Source: Jejuia sp. UBA6058
GTDB taxonomy: Bacteria; Bacteroidota; Bacteroidia; Flavobacteriales; Flavobacteriaceae
Assembly: GCA_002428965.1 (NCBI GenBank)
Contig: DIYI01000015.1
Span: 1 to 64,000, forward strand
Reading direction: 5' to 3'
DNA length: 64,000 bases
The notes under the pieces are model-generated. The model was given only the letters and a program-made list of their open reading frames with translations, ran no database searches and was not told the DNA's origin. This document shows positions 17,520 to 26,477 of the stretch, piece after piece; position 1 is the stretch's first letter, and every line of letters starts with the position of its first letter. Both the position numbers and the translations under genes were made by a program.

Positions 17520-19946
17520 ATGTTTAAAAATTATATCAAAATAGCATTAAGAAACCTTTTGAGGCGTAAAAGTTTAACTTTTATAAATCTCGTGGGTCTC
17601 GCGACAGGTTTTGCGATAACATTGCTTATAGCGCAGTATGTTCAATTTGAAAGAAGTTATGAGAGTTCGCATTCTAATGCGGACAGGATAGTACGCCTTA
17701 CGCTGGATTATCTTACTGGAAATACTGTAACTACACAAGATAGTGAAATGTATCCAGCGGTAGGTCCAAAACTTAAAGCAGAGGTGCCAGAAGTTGAGTT
17801 TTACTCAAGAGTTTATGCTATTGGAGAGCCTAATTCTCCCATGCAGATAGGAGAGCAACAGTTTTTAATGAAAGAGCTTTACGCTGTAGACGCCGACTTC
17901 TTTAATATGTTTAATTATGAGCTTATGCATGGCGATAAAAATAAGCTCTTTGAAAAACCAAATGAAGCGGTAGTTACAGAGTCTATCGCCTTAAAATATT
18001 TTAATAGAACTAATGTTGTTGGAGAGGTTTTAAAATCACCTGGAGCCAACGGTGATATTTTGTATAACATAGTTGGTGTAACACACGATAGCCCACCAAA
18101 TACACATCTTAAAGTCGATATGTTGGTGTCTTATCCAACCATGCTTTCTGATGCTGAAATGCTTAGGCGGCATGGGGAAAAGAAGGATAATTGGAATGGG
18201 AATAATTCATACATGTATGTGCAACTAGTTGAAGGGGCTGATTTCAATCATTTTACCTCGTCTTTAGACGACTTTACAAAACGGCTAATTACCGAAGAGA
18301 AGATAAAGAGTGAAGCTATAATAGGCCAAAAAATAACAGATATACACCTATACTCTAAAAAAACTTTTGAACCAGAACCTAATGGAGATGCCAGTTCTGT
18401 GTATTTTCTTTTTGCGGTAGCCGTGTTAATTATAATAAGTGCGTTTGTAAATTATATCAATTTAACCACCTCTCAAGCACTGGATAGAGCAAAAGAAGTT
18501 GGAGTGAAGAAAGTTTTAGGTTCTACTAAGAGTCAACTGCGACTTCAATTTTTAGTGGAGTCTATAATTTTAAATATTCTTGCTGGAGGTTTAGCAATAG
18601 GATTAATTGCGCTAGTAAAACCTAAATTTATTGCTTTGGCAGGATTACCAGATGGTTTTGGCTTATTTACGAATATGTCATTTTGGTTGTTGCTCCTTTC
18701 TTTTATTGTAATTGGGGGTATTCTATCAGGATTGTACCCTGCGTTCGTTTTATCATCATTTAAACCTTCAACAATTTTAAAAGGTGATTTTTCGCATTCA
18801 ATTAAAGGGAACCTATTACGCAAAGGTTTAGTGGTTTTTCAATTCGCTATAACTACGATTTTATTGATTCAAACATTTACAGTGAATCAACAAATAGACT
18901 TTTTGCGTGGTTTAGACCGTGGCGTTAATGTGCAACAAAGTATAGTTGTGGAAGCGCCAGCGAAAAATGCAGCTCAAAATTACACAGCTTTCAAACAAAA
19001 CTTATTGGCAAACTCCAATGTGAAAGCTGTAGCATTGTCGCATACTGTTCCAGGGCAACCTTCGGGAGCGTTAACAACCACGGCAGATATTCACATAACC
19101 GGAACAACACCAGATGCCTATCATAACTTCTATCTTACATTTGTAGATAAAGATTATGTGCCACTATTAGGTGTTGAAATGGTGACAGGTTCAAACTTTG
19201 ATGAAAGTACTACACCGCAGAAACTAGATGTTCTTGTTAATGAAAAGTCTCTTGAAAAGTGGAACATAACCGACCCAGAATCGGCAATAGGCAAGAAGCT
19301 ATCTTTTTGGGGAAATCAATGGAACATAAAAGGCGTAGTTAAAAACTATCATCAACAATCACCAAAAACGCCTATGCTTCCTATGATTCATATTTATAAC
19401 AATTATTTTAGGAGTTTAGCCATTGTACAATTTGTTGGAGGATCACCAAGTGATAATCTTCAACAAGTAGAGAAGGAATTTAAGGCAATTTATCCAGGAG
19501 CACCTTTTTCCTATTTCTTTATGGATCAAGAATACGATAAGCAGTTTAAAGCTGAAGATCGTTTTAAAAGTGTGTTTATGGTTTTAACGGCTTTTTCAAT
19601 ACTGATTGCATGTTTAGGATTACTCGGTTTAGCTTCATTTTCAGTAGCTAAAAGAAGAAAGGAAATTGGAATAAGAAAGGTGGTTGGTGCAAGTACAGCT
19701 ACGATTTTGATGTTGTTATCTAAAGATTCTCTAAAAACTGTGCTTATTTCTGTAATTATAAGTATACCTATCACTTATTTATTACTTAACAATTGGTTGG
19801 ATAATTTTGCTTACAAAGTAGATTTAAGCATATGGATGTTTTTGCTACCAGTGCTTTTAGTATTCCTTTTAGTACTGTTGTCCATAAGTTTTAAAACAGT
19901 TAAAACGGCACTTACTAACCCTGTAAATAGTTTAAGGTCTGAATAA
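17520..19946 (+). CDS. FtsX/MacB-type ABC permease 4 of 6
   Basis: An 808-residue paralogue starting MFKNYIKIALRNLLRRK. The first coupling segment is EVGVKKVLGST (K in place of R), and the second is EIGIRKVVGAS. The C-terminus is NPVNSLRSE, a variant shared with permease 5 but not with permeases 1-3. Permeases 4 and 5 may therefore form a sub-pair within the array. The periplasmic domain carries the family stretch VDKDYVPLLGVEMVTGSNF. It is preceded by a CTGAAC repeat and co-directional with its neighbours. Confidence 0.92.
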   Translation: MFKNYIKIALRNLLRRKSLTFINLVGLATGFAITLLIAQYVQFERSYESSHSNADRIVRLTLDYLTGNTVTTQDSEMYPAVGPKLKAEVPEVEFYSRVYAIGEPNSPMQIGEQQFLMKELYAVDADFFNMFNYELMHGDKNKLFEKPNEAVVTESIALKYFNRTNVVGEVLKSPGANGDILYNIVGVTHDSPPNTHLKVDMLVSYPTMLSDAEMLRRHGEKKDNWNGNNSYMYVQLVEGADFNHFTSSLDDFTKRLITEEKIKSEAIIGQKITDIHLYSKKTFEPEPNGDASSVYFLFAVAVLIIISAFVNYINLTTSQALDRAKEVGVKKVLGSTKSQLRLQFLVESIILNILAGGLAIGLIALVKPKFIALAGLPDGFGLFTNMSFWLLLLSFIVIGGILSGLYPAFVLSSFKPSTILKGDFSHSIKGNLLRKGLVVFQFAITTILLIQTFTVNQQIDFLRGLDRGVNVQQSIVVEAPAKNAAQNYTAFKQNLLANSNVKAVALSHTVPGQPSGALTTTADIHITGTTPDAYHNFYLTFVDKDYVPLLGVEMVTGSNFDESTTPQKLDVLVNEKSLEKWNITDPESAIGKKLSFWGNQWNIKGVVKNYHQQSPKTPMLPMIHIYNNYFRSLAIVQFVGGSPSDNLQQVEKEFKAIYPGAPFSYFFMDQEYDKQFKAEDRFKSVFMVLTAFSILIACLGLLGLASFSVAKRRKEIGIRKVVGASTATILMLLSKDSLKTVLISVIISIPITYLLLNNWLDNFAYKVDLSIWMFLLPVLLVFLLVLLSISFKTVKTALTNPVNSLRSE

Positions 19947-19966
19947 ATTTCATCAATAATCAACCT

Positions 19967-19993
19967 GTGCTGAACTCGTTTCAGTATCAAAAA
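19967..19993. repeat. GTGCTGAAC...TTTCAG repeat, copy 3
   Basis: gtgctgaactcgtttcagta followed by tcaaaaa, nine bases before the start of permease 5. It closely matches copy 1 at 10135-10161. The ctgaa/ttcag arms can form a small hairpin close to the ribosome-binding region. Confidence 0.6.
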
Positions 19994-20002
19994 TAAATCA
20001 TT

Positions 20003-22435
20003 ATGCTAAGGAATTATTTTAAAATCGCATGGCGAAACTTAATTAAGAATAAAGGTTTTACGGCAATAAATATTATAGGCTTATCTCTTGGAATTGGCTG
20101 TTTTATTATGATTTCTATGTATGTAGTAGATGAATTAAGCTATGACAGATTTCATGAAAAAGCCAGTAGAATTTATCGCATTAATTCTGATATTCTTTTT
20201 GGAGGAACAGAGTTGAACATCGCAGTTACTTCAGACCCCATGGGAGAAACGCTTAAGAATGATTATGCTGAGGTAGAAAATTTTACTAGGCTATATGCTG
20301 CTAATGGTTCAAAACTTGTTAAGAAAGGAAATGATTTTATAAATGAAAGGGCTGTGGCTCATGCAGATTCTACACTTTTTGATGTATTTACTCTTCCCGC
20401 TATAGTAGGAGACACGAAAATTGCATTAAAAGCGCCCAATTCTGTAGTATTAACCGAAAGCGCCGCCAAACGTTATTTTGGTAGCGCTAGTATGGCAATT
20501 GGGCAAACTATAGAGACAAATGACAATTCTAAAACACTTTATAATGTAACTGCGGTTATTGAAGATATTCCAAAGAATTCCCATTTCAATTTCGATTTTT
20601 TCTTTTCCATGTCCAATATAAATTATACAATGGGTAATTTTCTTAGTCATAACTTTTATACCTTCATTTTGTTAAGAGAAGGTACGGATTATAAAAAAGT
20701 TGATGAGAAATTTGCTGAGGTTATAGATAAATATTTGATACCACAAGCGGCGCAATTCATGCAGATAAAAACACTAGATGAGTTTGAAGCAAGTGGTAAT
20801 AAACTAGAGTATTCATTAATACCATTAACAGACATTCATTTACATTCTAAACAGGATGCGGAGCTAGGAGTAAATGGTAATATTCAATACGTCTATGTGT
20901 TTTCGGCTATTGCACTATTCATCTTGCTAATTGCTTGTATAAATTTTATGAATTTAACAACGGCTAAATCTTCTGGAAGGGCAAAAGAAGTTGGAATCCG
21001 AAAAGTTTTGGGTTCGGAGAAGAAAGCCCTTATTAGTCAGTTTTTAACCGAATCTACATTAATTTCATACCTGTCTATAGCATTAGCATTGGTGCTTGTA
21101 TGGGCAACTTTAGGAATGTTTAATAGTGTTTCAGGTAAGTCACTTGTGTTCTCTAGTCTTTATAGTTCAAAATTTCTTTTGTTTTTATTGTTGTTGCCGC
21201 TAGGTGTAGGTCTTCTAGCGGGTATTTATCCGGCTTTTTTCTTATCTGCTTTTACGCCTATAAAGGTGCTAAAAGGAAAGCTTTCAATAGGACATAAAAA
21301 GAATACGCTTCGAAATTTTTTAGTTGTTTTTCAGTTTGCAACTTCAATTATTCTTATTGTAGGAACTATTGTTATATACAAGCAAATAGCACATATTCAA
21401 GCGGCAAATATAGGTTTTAATAAAGATCGCGTTTTAGTTGTGACCAATACAGGAGTTCCTTTTAATTCCAGAATATCGTTGCAGAATGAAATTAAGAAAT
21501 TGGCGGAAGTTAAATCAGCCTCATTTGCAGGATATATACCCGTATCCAGTTCTTCAAGATCCGACACCACCTTTTCTACAGATGTAGTTATGACACAAGA
21601 GAATGGTTTTAATATGCAATATTGGAATGTAGATTATGAATATTTAAGTACAATTGGGATGGAGATTAAAGAGGGGCGAAATTTTTCTAGGGAGTTTGGT
21701 TCCGACTCTACGGCAATTATTTTAAATGAAACAGCTGTAAAACTTGCAGGTTTTGACAACCCTATTGGGAAGAAAATTTATACTACAGATGGTAGTGGTA
21801 ATAACATTACCAAAACAATTATAGGTGTGGTTAAGAATTTTAATTTTGAATCGCTACGTGAAGATGTAGCTGCTTTAAGTTTTACTCTTGGAAATAATAG
21901 TTGGGCGTCTGCCTACCGGTTTAATACTACTGATATAAGCGGATTGATCAATATAATTGAAGATAAGTACAAGGCAATAGCACCAGGAATGCCTTTTGAG
22001 TATGAGTTTTTAGATGAAGCTTTTGATAATATGTACCGTCAAGAAATGCGGGTAGGTAAGGTAGCATTGTCGTTTGCAATTCTTGCCATAATAATTGCAT
22101 GTTTAGGCTTATTTGGTTTGGCAACTTATATTGCAGAACAACGTACCAAAGAAATAGGTGTTAGAAAAGTATTGGGTGCTTCGGTAACTAATATTGTTAA
22201 AATGCTCTCTATAGATTTTGTAAAATTGGTTTTACTATCATTTATAATAGCAACCCCTATAGCTTGGTGGTTTATGTCCAAATGGCTAGAAGATTTTGCA
22301 TACAAGATAAACTTAAGTTGGTGGATTTTCGCGGCAACAGGTGTAATTGCATTAATAATTGCTTTAGGAACTTTAAGTTTTCAGGCTGTTAAAGCTGCAA
22401 TAGCAAATCCTGTAAATAGTTTACGGTCAGAATAA
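20003..22435 (+). CDS. FtsX/MacB-type ABC permease 5 of 6
   Basis: An 810-residue paralogue starting MLRNYFKIAWRNLIKNK. Coupling segments are EVGIRKVLGSE and EIGVRKVLGAS, and the C-terminus is NPVNSLRSE. The second periplasmic domain contains VDYEYLSTIGMEIKEGRNF followed by SREFGSDSTAIILNETAVKL, very close to the matching region of permease 1 (SREFATDSSAVILNETAVEY). The last FtsX domain also resembles permease 1 closely (GLFGL..YIAEQRTKEIG). This argues for duplication between non-adjacent members or exchange between them. Confidence 0.92.
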   Translation: MLRNYFKIAWRNLIKNKGFTAINIIGLSLGIGCFIMISMYVVDELSYDRFHEKASRIYRINSDILFGGTELNIAVTSDPMGETLKNDYAEVENFTRLYAANGSKLVKKGNDFINERAVAHADSTLFDVFTLPAIVGDTKIALKAPNSVVLTESAAKRYFGSASMAIGQTIETNDNSKTLYNVTAVIEDIPKNSHFNFDFFFSMSNINYTMGNFLSHNFYTFILLREGTDYKKVDEKFAEVIDKYLIPQAAQFMQIKTLDEFEASGNKLEYSLIPLTDIHLHSKQDAELGVNGNIQYVYVFSAIALFILLIACINFMNLTTAKSSGRAKEVGIRKVLGSEKKALISQFLTESTLISYLSIALALVLVWATLGMFNSVSGKSLVFSSLYSSKFLLFLLLLPLGVGLLAGIYPAFFLSAFTPIKVLKGKLSIGHKKNTLRNFLVVFQFATSIILIVGTIVIYKQIAHIQAANIGFNKDRVLVVTNTGVPFNSRISLQNEIKKLAEVKSASFAGYIPVSSSSRSDTTFSTDVVMTQENGFNMQYWNVDYEYLSTIGMEIKEGRNFSREFGSDSTAIILNETAVKLAGFDNPIGKKIYTTDGSGNNITKTIIGVVKNFNFESLREDVAALSFTLGNNSWASAYRFNTTDISGLINIIEDKYKAIAPGMPFEYEFLDEAFDNMYRQEMRVGKVALSFAILAIIIACLGLFGLATYIAEQRTKEIGVRKVLGASVTNIVKMLSIDFVKLVLLSFIIATPIAWWFMSKWLEDFAYKINLSWWIFAATGVIALIIALGTLSFQAVKAAIANPVNSLRSE

Positions 22436-22458
22436 ATGCATTAAATAAGGAAAATACT

Positions 22459-24864
22459 ATGCTAAAAACCTACTTCAAAATCGCATGGCGAAATTTAAAG
22501 AAGAACCGCCTTTATACGATTATAAATGTTGTAGGTTTATTTGCAGGAATAAGTTTTGCATTATTAATTGCGGTTTTTGTTTGGCAGGAATTACAAGGCA
22601 ATAAAACCCTAAAAAACGCTAACGCACAATACATTCTTACCAGCAATTGGAAGGATCCGAACATGGGGGTAGATTTTGCAACTATTGGTCCTTTAGCTGA
22701 GAGACTTAAAGAAGAATATCCTCATTTGGTTAAAGACTTCTACAGATGGGATGGTATAACTTGCATCATTAAAAAGGGCACCGAAAATTTTAGAGAAGGC
22801 ATTCAATTGGGTGATGAGAGTTTGCTTAGTATGTATGGTTTTAGATTATCTCAAGGTAATGCAAAAACGGCCTTTAACAATCCAAATAGTGCTGTAATAA
22901 AAGAAGAAAAGGCTTTAAAGTTTTTTGGGAAAACTGATGTTGTTGGTGAGACTTTGTCAATTAAGAATTTTGAAGGCAATTATCAGGAATTCACAGTTAC
23001 AGGTGTTTTAGAAAAAATGCCTGAAAACTCTGTTGCACCTATTATAAACAAACAAAGTAACGGAGTTTTTATTGCTAAAAATTCAGCTGATTTTTTCAAT
23101 AGGGCCAATTTTCAAGACTGGAACTTGCCTATATTTTGCTGTTATGTACAACTGCAACCTAACTTGAGTACCCAAGATTTACAAATTCCTATTAAAAGTC
23201 TAATAGAAAAGCATACTTCAGAAACGATTCAGACCAATCTTGAAGTAGTTCCTGTAAAACTTACTGATTATTATTTAAATAGAAACGATGGAGGTTTAAA
23301 GCAGATGTTATACACCTTGTCTTTTGTCGGTGTTTTTATTATCCTGATGGCGATTATAAATTTTATAAATATTGCGATTGGACATTCTGGAAGTAGAACC
23401 AAAGAAATTGGTGTGCGTAAGGTTTTAGGTGGACAACAAAAACAACTAATCTTTCAGTTTTTATCAGAATCTGTTGTATTAGTAGGCATTGCAACGGTGT
23501 TATCTTGTATGGCTTATCCTGTTTTTAGTGGTTGGTTTTCAAGTTTGGTAGGGAAACAGTTACTATCACTTTCAGAGCTTCCTCTATATTTTCTTTTTAT
23601 TCCATTTTTGTTCATTCTAGTAATAGGCTTACTTTCTGGATTTTATCCAGCGTTTGTGCTGTCTTCATTTAAATCCATTGACGCACTTCAGGGTAGATTT
23701 AAGATTGGTGTTAAAGGACAGTTTCTTCGTAAATCTTTATTGTGCTTTCAGTATGTCACAGCACTTGTGGTATTGATAGTTGCTATTTTGGTAACGCAAC
23801 AAGTCAATAATTTTTTTGGTAAAGGTTTGGGTTACGATAAAGAGTTTGTGCTTACCACACCTGTTCCAAGGGATTGGAGTTTGGAAGGTGTTCAAAAAAT
23901 GCTAACATACAGGGATGAGCTCTCAAAATTACCATCAGTTGAAAATGTTAGTCTTTCATATGAAATTCCTAATGGGAACAATGGTTTTCAACTCGCAGTC
24001 AATAGAATAGGTGAAAATCATCAGGATTTTTTTGCCTCTCAAGGATTAGTAGGAGATGAGGCTTATTTTGAAACGTACGGTATTCCTATAATCGCTGGTG
24101 ATTTTTTAGCCTCAGGAGAACAAAATCCCAATTATGTACTTATTAATGAAAAGGCTCTTTCAACCTATGGTTTCGTGAACGCAAAAGATGCTATCGGACA
24201 AAATTTAAAGGTTGCAGGAGAAGAGGAGATGCTCACTATAAAAGGGGTTACTGCAGATTTTTATTTTGAATCTATGCAAAGCGTCATTAAACCTCAGCTC
24301 TTTTTTAGTGTTAGCGCGCTTCATAATTATAGATATTTATCCTTTAAATTGATACCAGGGAATATAAATGAAAGTATAACAGAGATTCAAGAAAAATGGC
24401 AAGCACTTATTCCTAACGCACCTTTTGATTACGAATTTATAGATGAAACTTTAGCGAGTTTATATGAGCGCGAACTTCAACTAAAAAATGCCACATACAC
24501 AGCTTCTATACTATCTTTAGTTGTTGCGCTTTTAGGTATATTCGGGATGGTATCTTTAACTATTTCTAGAAGGTTGAAGGAAATAGGAGTGCGCAAAGTA
24601 TTAGGAGCTTCACTACCTCACATTAGTTTTCTGTTTATTAAAGATTTTTTAATTGTTTTCGGTATTTCAATATGTATAGCTTGCCCCGTTGCTTACTTTT
24701 TAACCAGCCAATGGTTGGCAAACTATTCACATAAAATTACCATAGGTTTTGGACCGTTTTTAGTTGGCATTTTGTTGATTGGAGGTGTTACAATACTGTT
24801 AGCAATACTACAAACTCTAAAAACTGCAATTACGAACCCTTCTGATTTTCTTCGCACAGAATAA
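22459..24864 (+). CDS. FtsX/MacB-type ABC permease 6 of 6 (most diverged)
   Basis: An 801-residue paralogue starting MLKTYFKIAWRNLKKNR, 23 bp after permease 5. It keeps the overall plan and coupling segments (EIGVRKVLGGQ and EIGVRKVLGAS) but departs elsewhere. The usual NPVKSLRTE tail is NPSDFLRTE, the first TM reads IINVVGLFAGISFALLIAVFV, and the periplasmic domains share few of the stretches common to members 1-5. It closes the first operon. The inverted repeat at 24879-24922 follows its stop by 14 bp and may also terminate this transcript. Confidence 0.92.
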   Translation: MLKTYFKIAWRNLKKNRLYTIINVVGLFAGISFALLIAVFVWQELQGNKTLKNANAQYILTSNWKDPNMGVDFATIGPLAERLKEEYPHLVKDFYRWDGITCIIKKGTENFREGIQLGDESLLSMYGFRLSQGNAKTAFNNPNSAVIKEEKALKFFGKTDVVGETLSIKNFEGNYQEFTVTGVLEKMPENSVAPIINKQSNGVFIAKNSADFFNRANFQDWNLPIFCCYVQLQPNLSTQDLQIPIKSLIEKHTSETIQTNLEVVPVKLTDYYLNRNDGGLKQMLYTLSFVGVFIILMAIINFINIAIGHSGSRTKEIGVRKVLGGQQKQLIFQFLSESVVLVGIATVLSCMAYPVFSGWFSSLVGKQLLSLSELPLYFLFIPFLFILVIGLLSGFYPAFVLSSFKSIDALQGRFKIGVKGQFLRKSLLCFQYVTALVVLIVAILVTQQVNNFFGKGLGYDKEFVLTTPVPRDWSLEGVQKMLTYRDELSKLPSVENVSLSYEIPNGNNGFQLAVNRIGENHQDFFASQGLVGDEAYFETYGIPIIAGDFLASGEQNPNYVLINEKALSTYGFVNAKDAIGQNLKVAGEEEMLTIKGVTADFYFESMQSVIKPQLFFSVSALHNYRYLSFKLIPGNINESITEIQEKWQALIPNAPFDYEFIDETLASLYERELQLKNATYTASILSLVVALLGIFGMVSLTISRRLKEIGVRKVLGASLPHISFLFIKDFLIVFGISICIACPVAYFLTSQWLANYSHKITIGFGPFLVGILLIGGVTILLAILQTLKTAITNPSDFLRTE

Positions 24865-24878
24865 ATCTTAGGTATTGG

Positions 24879-24922
24879 AAGTGTTCGGTTTTGAACAAAA
24901 TGTGTTTCAAAACCGAACACTT
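24879..24922. promoter_or_regulatory. Putative enhancer (activator binding) site, copy 2
   Basis: A perfect 16-bp inverted repeat: aagtgttcggttttga at 24879-24894 and tcaaaaccgaacactt at 24907-24922, with a 12-bp spacer. The geometry equals copy 1 at 7884-7927: same arm length, same spacer, and 50 bp from arm end to TTGG. The four T residues after the right arm mean it could also act as a terminator hairpin for the permease operon. Conservation of geometry at copy 1, where no operon ends, favours a regulatory role. Confidence 0.72.
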
Positions 24923-24971
24923 TTGGTTGTTGTTAAAAAATTAAAATACTGAAAATCAATATTTTAATTTT

Positions 24972-24990
24972 TTGGCATCATCTTCACTAT
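24972..24990 (+). promoter_or_regulatory. Sigma-54-like promoter of the DUF2807-ATPase-TolC operon
   Basis: TTGGCATCATCTTCACTAT, identical to 7977-7995. The predicted transcript start is near 24999, giving a leader of about 46 nt to the ATG at 25045. Both export operons thus carry the same promoter and should be switched together by the NtrC-type regulator at 6464-7816. Confidence 0.72.
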
Positions 24991-25044
24991 ATATCTGTCA
25001 AATAGACATAAGTGAATCAATCATCTTTCAAAAGAAATAATATT

Positions 25045-25788
25045 ATGACACATTTAGTAAAACTTATTGTAGCGGCTTTAATCTTAATAAGTCAAGTTGT
25101 ATTAGGGCAAACAAAGACAACTGTAGGATCATTTAATAAGGTAATTATAAGTCCACACATTGAAACGACCTTTGTTCAAGGTGAAGAAGAATCGGTTACC
25201 ATTCTTGAAAATAGATTATCCAATGACAAAGTAAATATTGAAGTAAAAAGTGGAACGCTTAGAGTATACCTTGATGATGCCAAAGTAACAACGAAGCACA
25301 AAAAAGTAGTTAGAAATGGCATGAAAATTAAAGAGCCTATTTATAAAGGCAAAGTTTTAACTATAAGAATTACTTATAAAAATTTGGATAATTTATCACT
25401 TAGAGGTGAGCAGAAGACTTTATGTACTAATCTTATTAATACGGATAACTTTTATCTTAAGATCTATGGCGAATCACAGGTGACTTTTAATAATGTTAAC
25501 TTTAAAGAATTTGATGTTGACATTTATGGCGAGAGTAAATTAACCGTTTTGAAAGGTAAGGTGGAGCAGCAAAATATAACATCTTATGGTGAAAGTGAAA
25601 TAAACCTTGTAGGTGTTGATAATTCAGTATCAAAACTTAAAGCTTATGGGGAAGCAGAATTTAAAGTAATGACTTCCGATCTCATAAAATTTACTGCTTA
25701 TGGAGAAGCAGAAGTGTTTTATAAAGGAAATCCAGATATCGATAGAGGTTTAAGCTTTGGAGAATCAAGAATTAGTCAAATAAATTAA
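25045..25788 (+). CDS. Secreted DUF2807 (GIN-like) beta-repeat protein
   Basis: A 247-residue exported protein. A Sec signal occupies about residues 1-22 (LVKLIVAALILISQVVLG). The rest is a beta-helix-like run with a repeated YGES/YGEA motif (IYGESQ, IYGESK, SYGESE, AYGEAE, AYGEAE, SFGESR) at roughly 18-25 residue spacing, and an N-terminal GSFNKVIISPHIETTFVQGE typical of the putative auto-transporter adhesin head domain DUF2807. An in-frame GTG at 25012 exists, but the ATG at 25045 sits right before the signal peptide. It is the first gene of the second sigma-54-type operon, directly before an ABC ATPase and an outer-membrane channel. A periplasmic accessory or sensor role in export is inferred only. 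Confidence 0.85.
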   Translation: MTHLVKLIVAALILISQVVLGQTKTTVGSFNKVIISPHIETTFVQGEEESVTILENRLSNDKVNIEVKSGTLRVYLDDAKVTTKHKKVVRNGMKIKEPIYKGKVLTIRITYKNLDNLSLRGEQKTLCTNLINTDNFYLKIYGESQVTFNNVNFKEFDVDIYGESKLTVLKGKVEQQNITSYGESEINLVGVDNSVSKLKAYGEAEFKVMTSDLIKFTAYGEAEVFYKGNPDIDRGLSFGESRISQIN

Positions 25789-25789
25789 A

Positions 25790-26467
25790 ATGACAGAAAC
25801 AATTTTAAAATTAAGTCAAGCAACGAAAGAAGTTAATTCTGGAAGTAATAAAATAGCATTACTTGACAACCTAAACTTTGAAGTAAAGGAAGGCGAATTT
25901 ATATCACTCATGGGGCCTTCGGGCTCTGGTAAGTCTACCTTGTTAAACTGTATTGGAATGCTAGATAATTTTACTGGCGGTGGTTATGTGTTTTTAAATC
26001 AGCCTGTGCACAGTATGAAAGAACGCAACAGATCAAAATTATATAAAGAATATATAGGCTTTGTATTTCAAGCGTACCACTTAATTGACGAGTTGAATGT
26101 ATGGGAGAATATTGAAACACCTTTGCTATATAAAAATATTAAGTCTTCTGAACGTAAAGCTCTTGTGGCGGATATGTTAGATCGTTTTAATATTGTGGGT
26201 AAAAAAGATTTATTTCCCATGCAATTAAGTGGTGGACAACAACAATTGGTAGGTATCGCAAGAGCTCTAATTGGAAAACCAAAGCTATTACTTGCTGATG
26301 AACCTACTGGCAATCTCAACTCAAAACAAAGCACTGAAATTATGGAGTTGTTTTCAGATTTGAATAAAGAAGGGGTTACTATAATTCAAGCTACACATTC
26401 TGAAAAAAATGCCTCTTATGGTTCGCGAATTATAAATCTACTGGACGGAAAAATAGTCTCAGATTAA
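25790..26467 (+). CDS. ABC transporter ATPase with altered signature and D-loop
   Basis: A 225-residue MacB/LolD-type ATPase, the second in the locus. Walker A GPSGSGKST (42-50), Q-loop, Walker B LLLADEP (166-172) and H203 are present. The signature region reads LSGGQQQLVGIARA (146-159), with Leu where the family has an almost invariant Arg after QQQ. The D-loop is GNLNS rather than GNLDS. These changes could tune or reduce ATP hydrolysis, or specialise it as partner to the canonical ATPase at 9350-10027. It begins one base after the stop of the DUF2807 gene. No permease accompanies it, so it presumably serves the six permeases upstream. Confidence 0.93.
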   Translation: MTETILKLSQATKEVNSGSNKIALLDNLNFEVKEGEFISLMGPSGSGKSTLLNCIGMLDNFTGGGYVFLNQPVHSMKERNRSKLYKEYIGFVFQAYHLIDELNVWENIETPLLYKNIKSSERKALVADMLDRFNIVGKKDLFPMQLSGGQQQLVGIARALIGKPKLLLADEPTGNLNSKQSTEIMELFSDLNKEGVTIIQATHSEKNASYGSRIINLLDGKIVSD

Positions 26468-26477
26468 TAAAGAAGAT

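Noticed and set aside
24879..24922. Inverted repeat as nothing but a terminator
   Set aside because: The stem and following Ts could terminate transcription, but a repeat of the same geometry precedes the first operon, where no plus-strand gene ends. A regulatory site explains both copies.
25790..26467. Second ATPase as a pseudogene
   Set aside because: The frame is full length, and Walker A, Walker B, Q-loop and H-loop are intact. Two substitutions do not make it dead.
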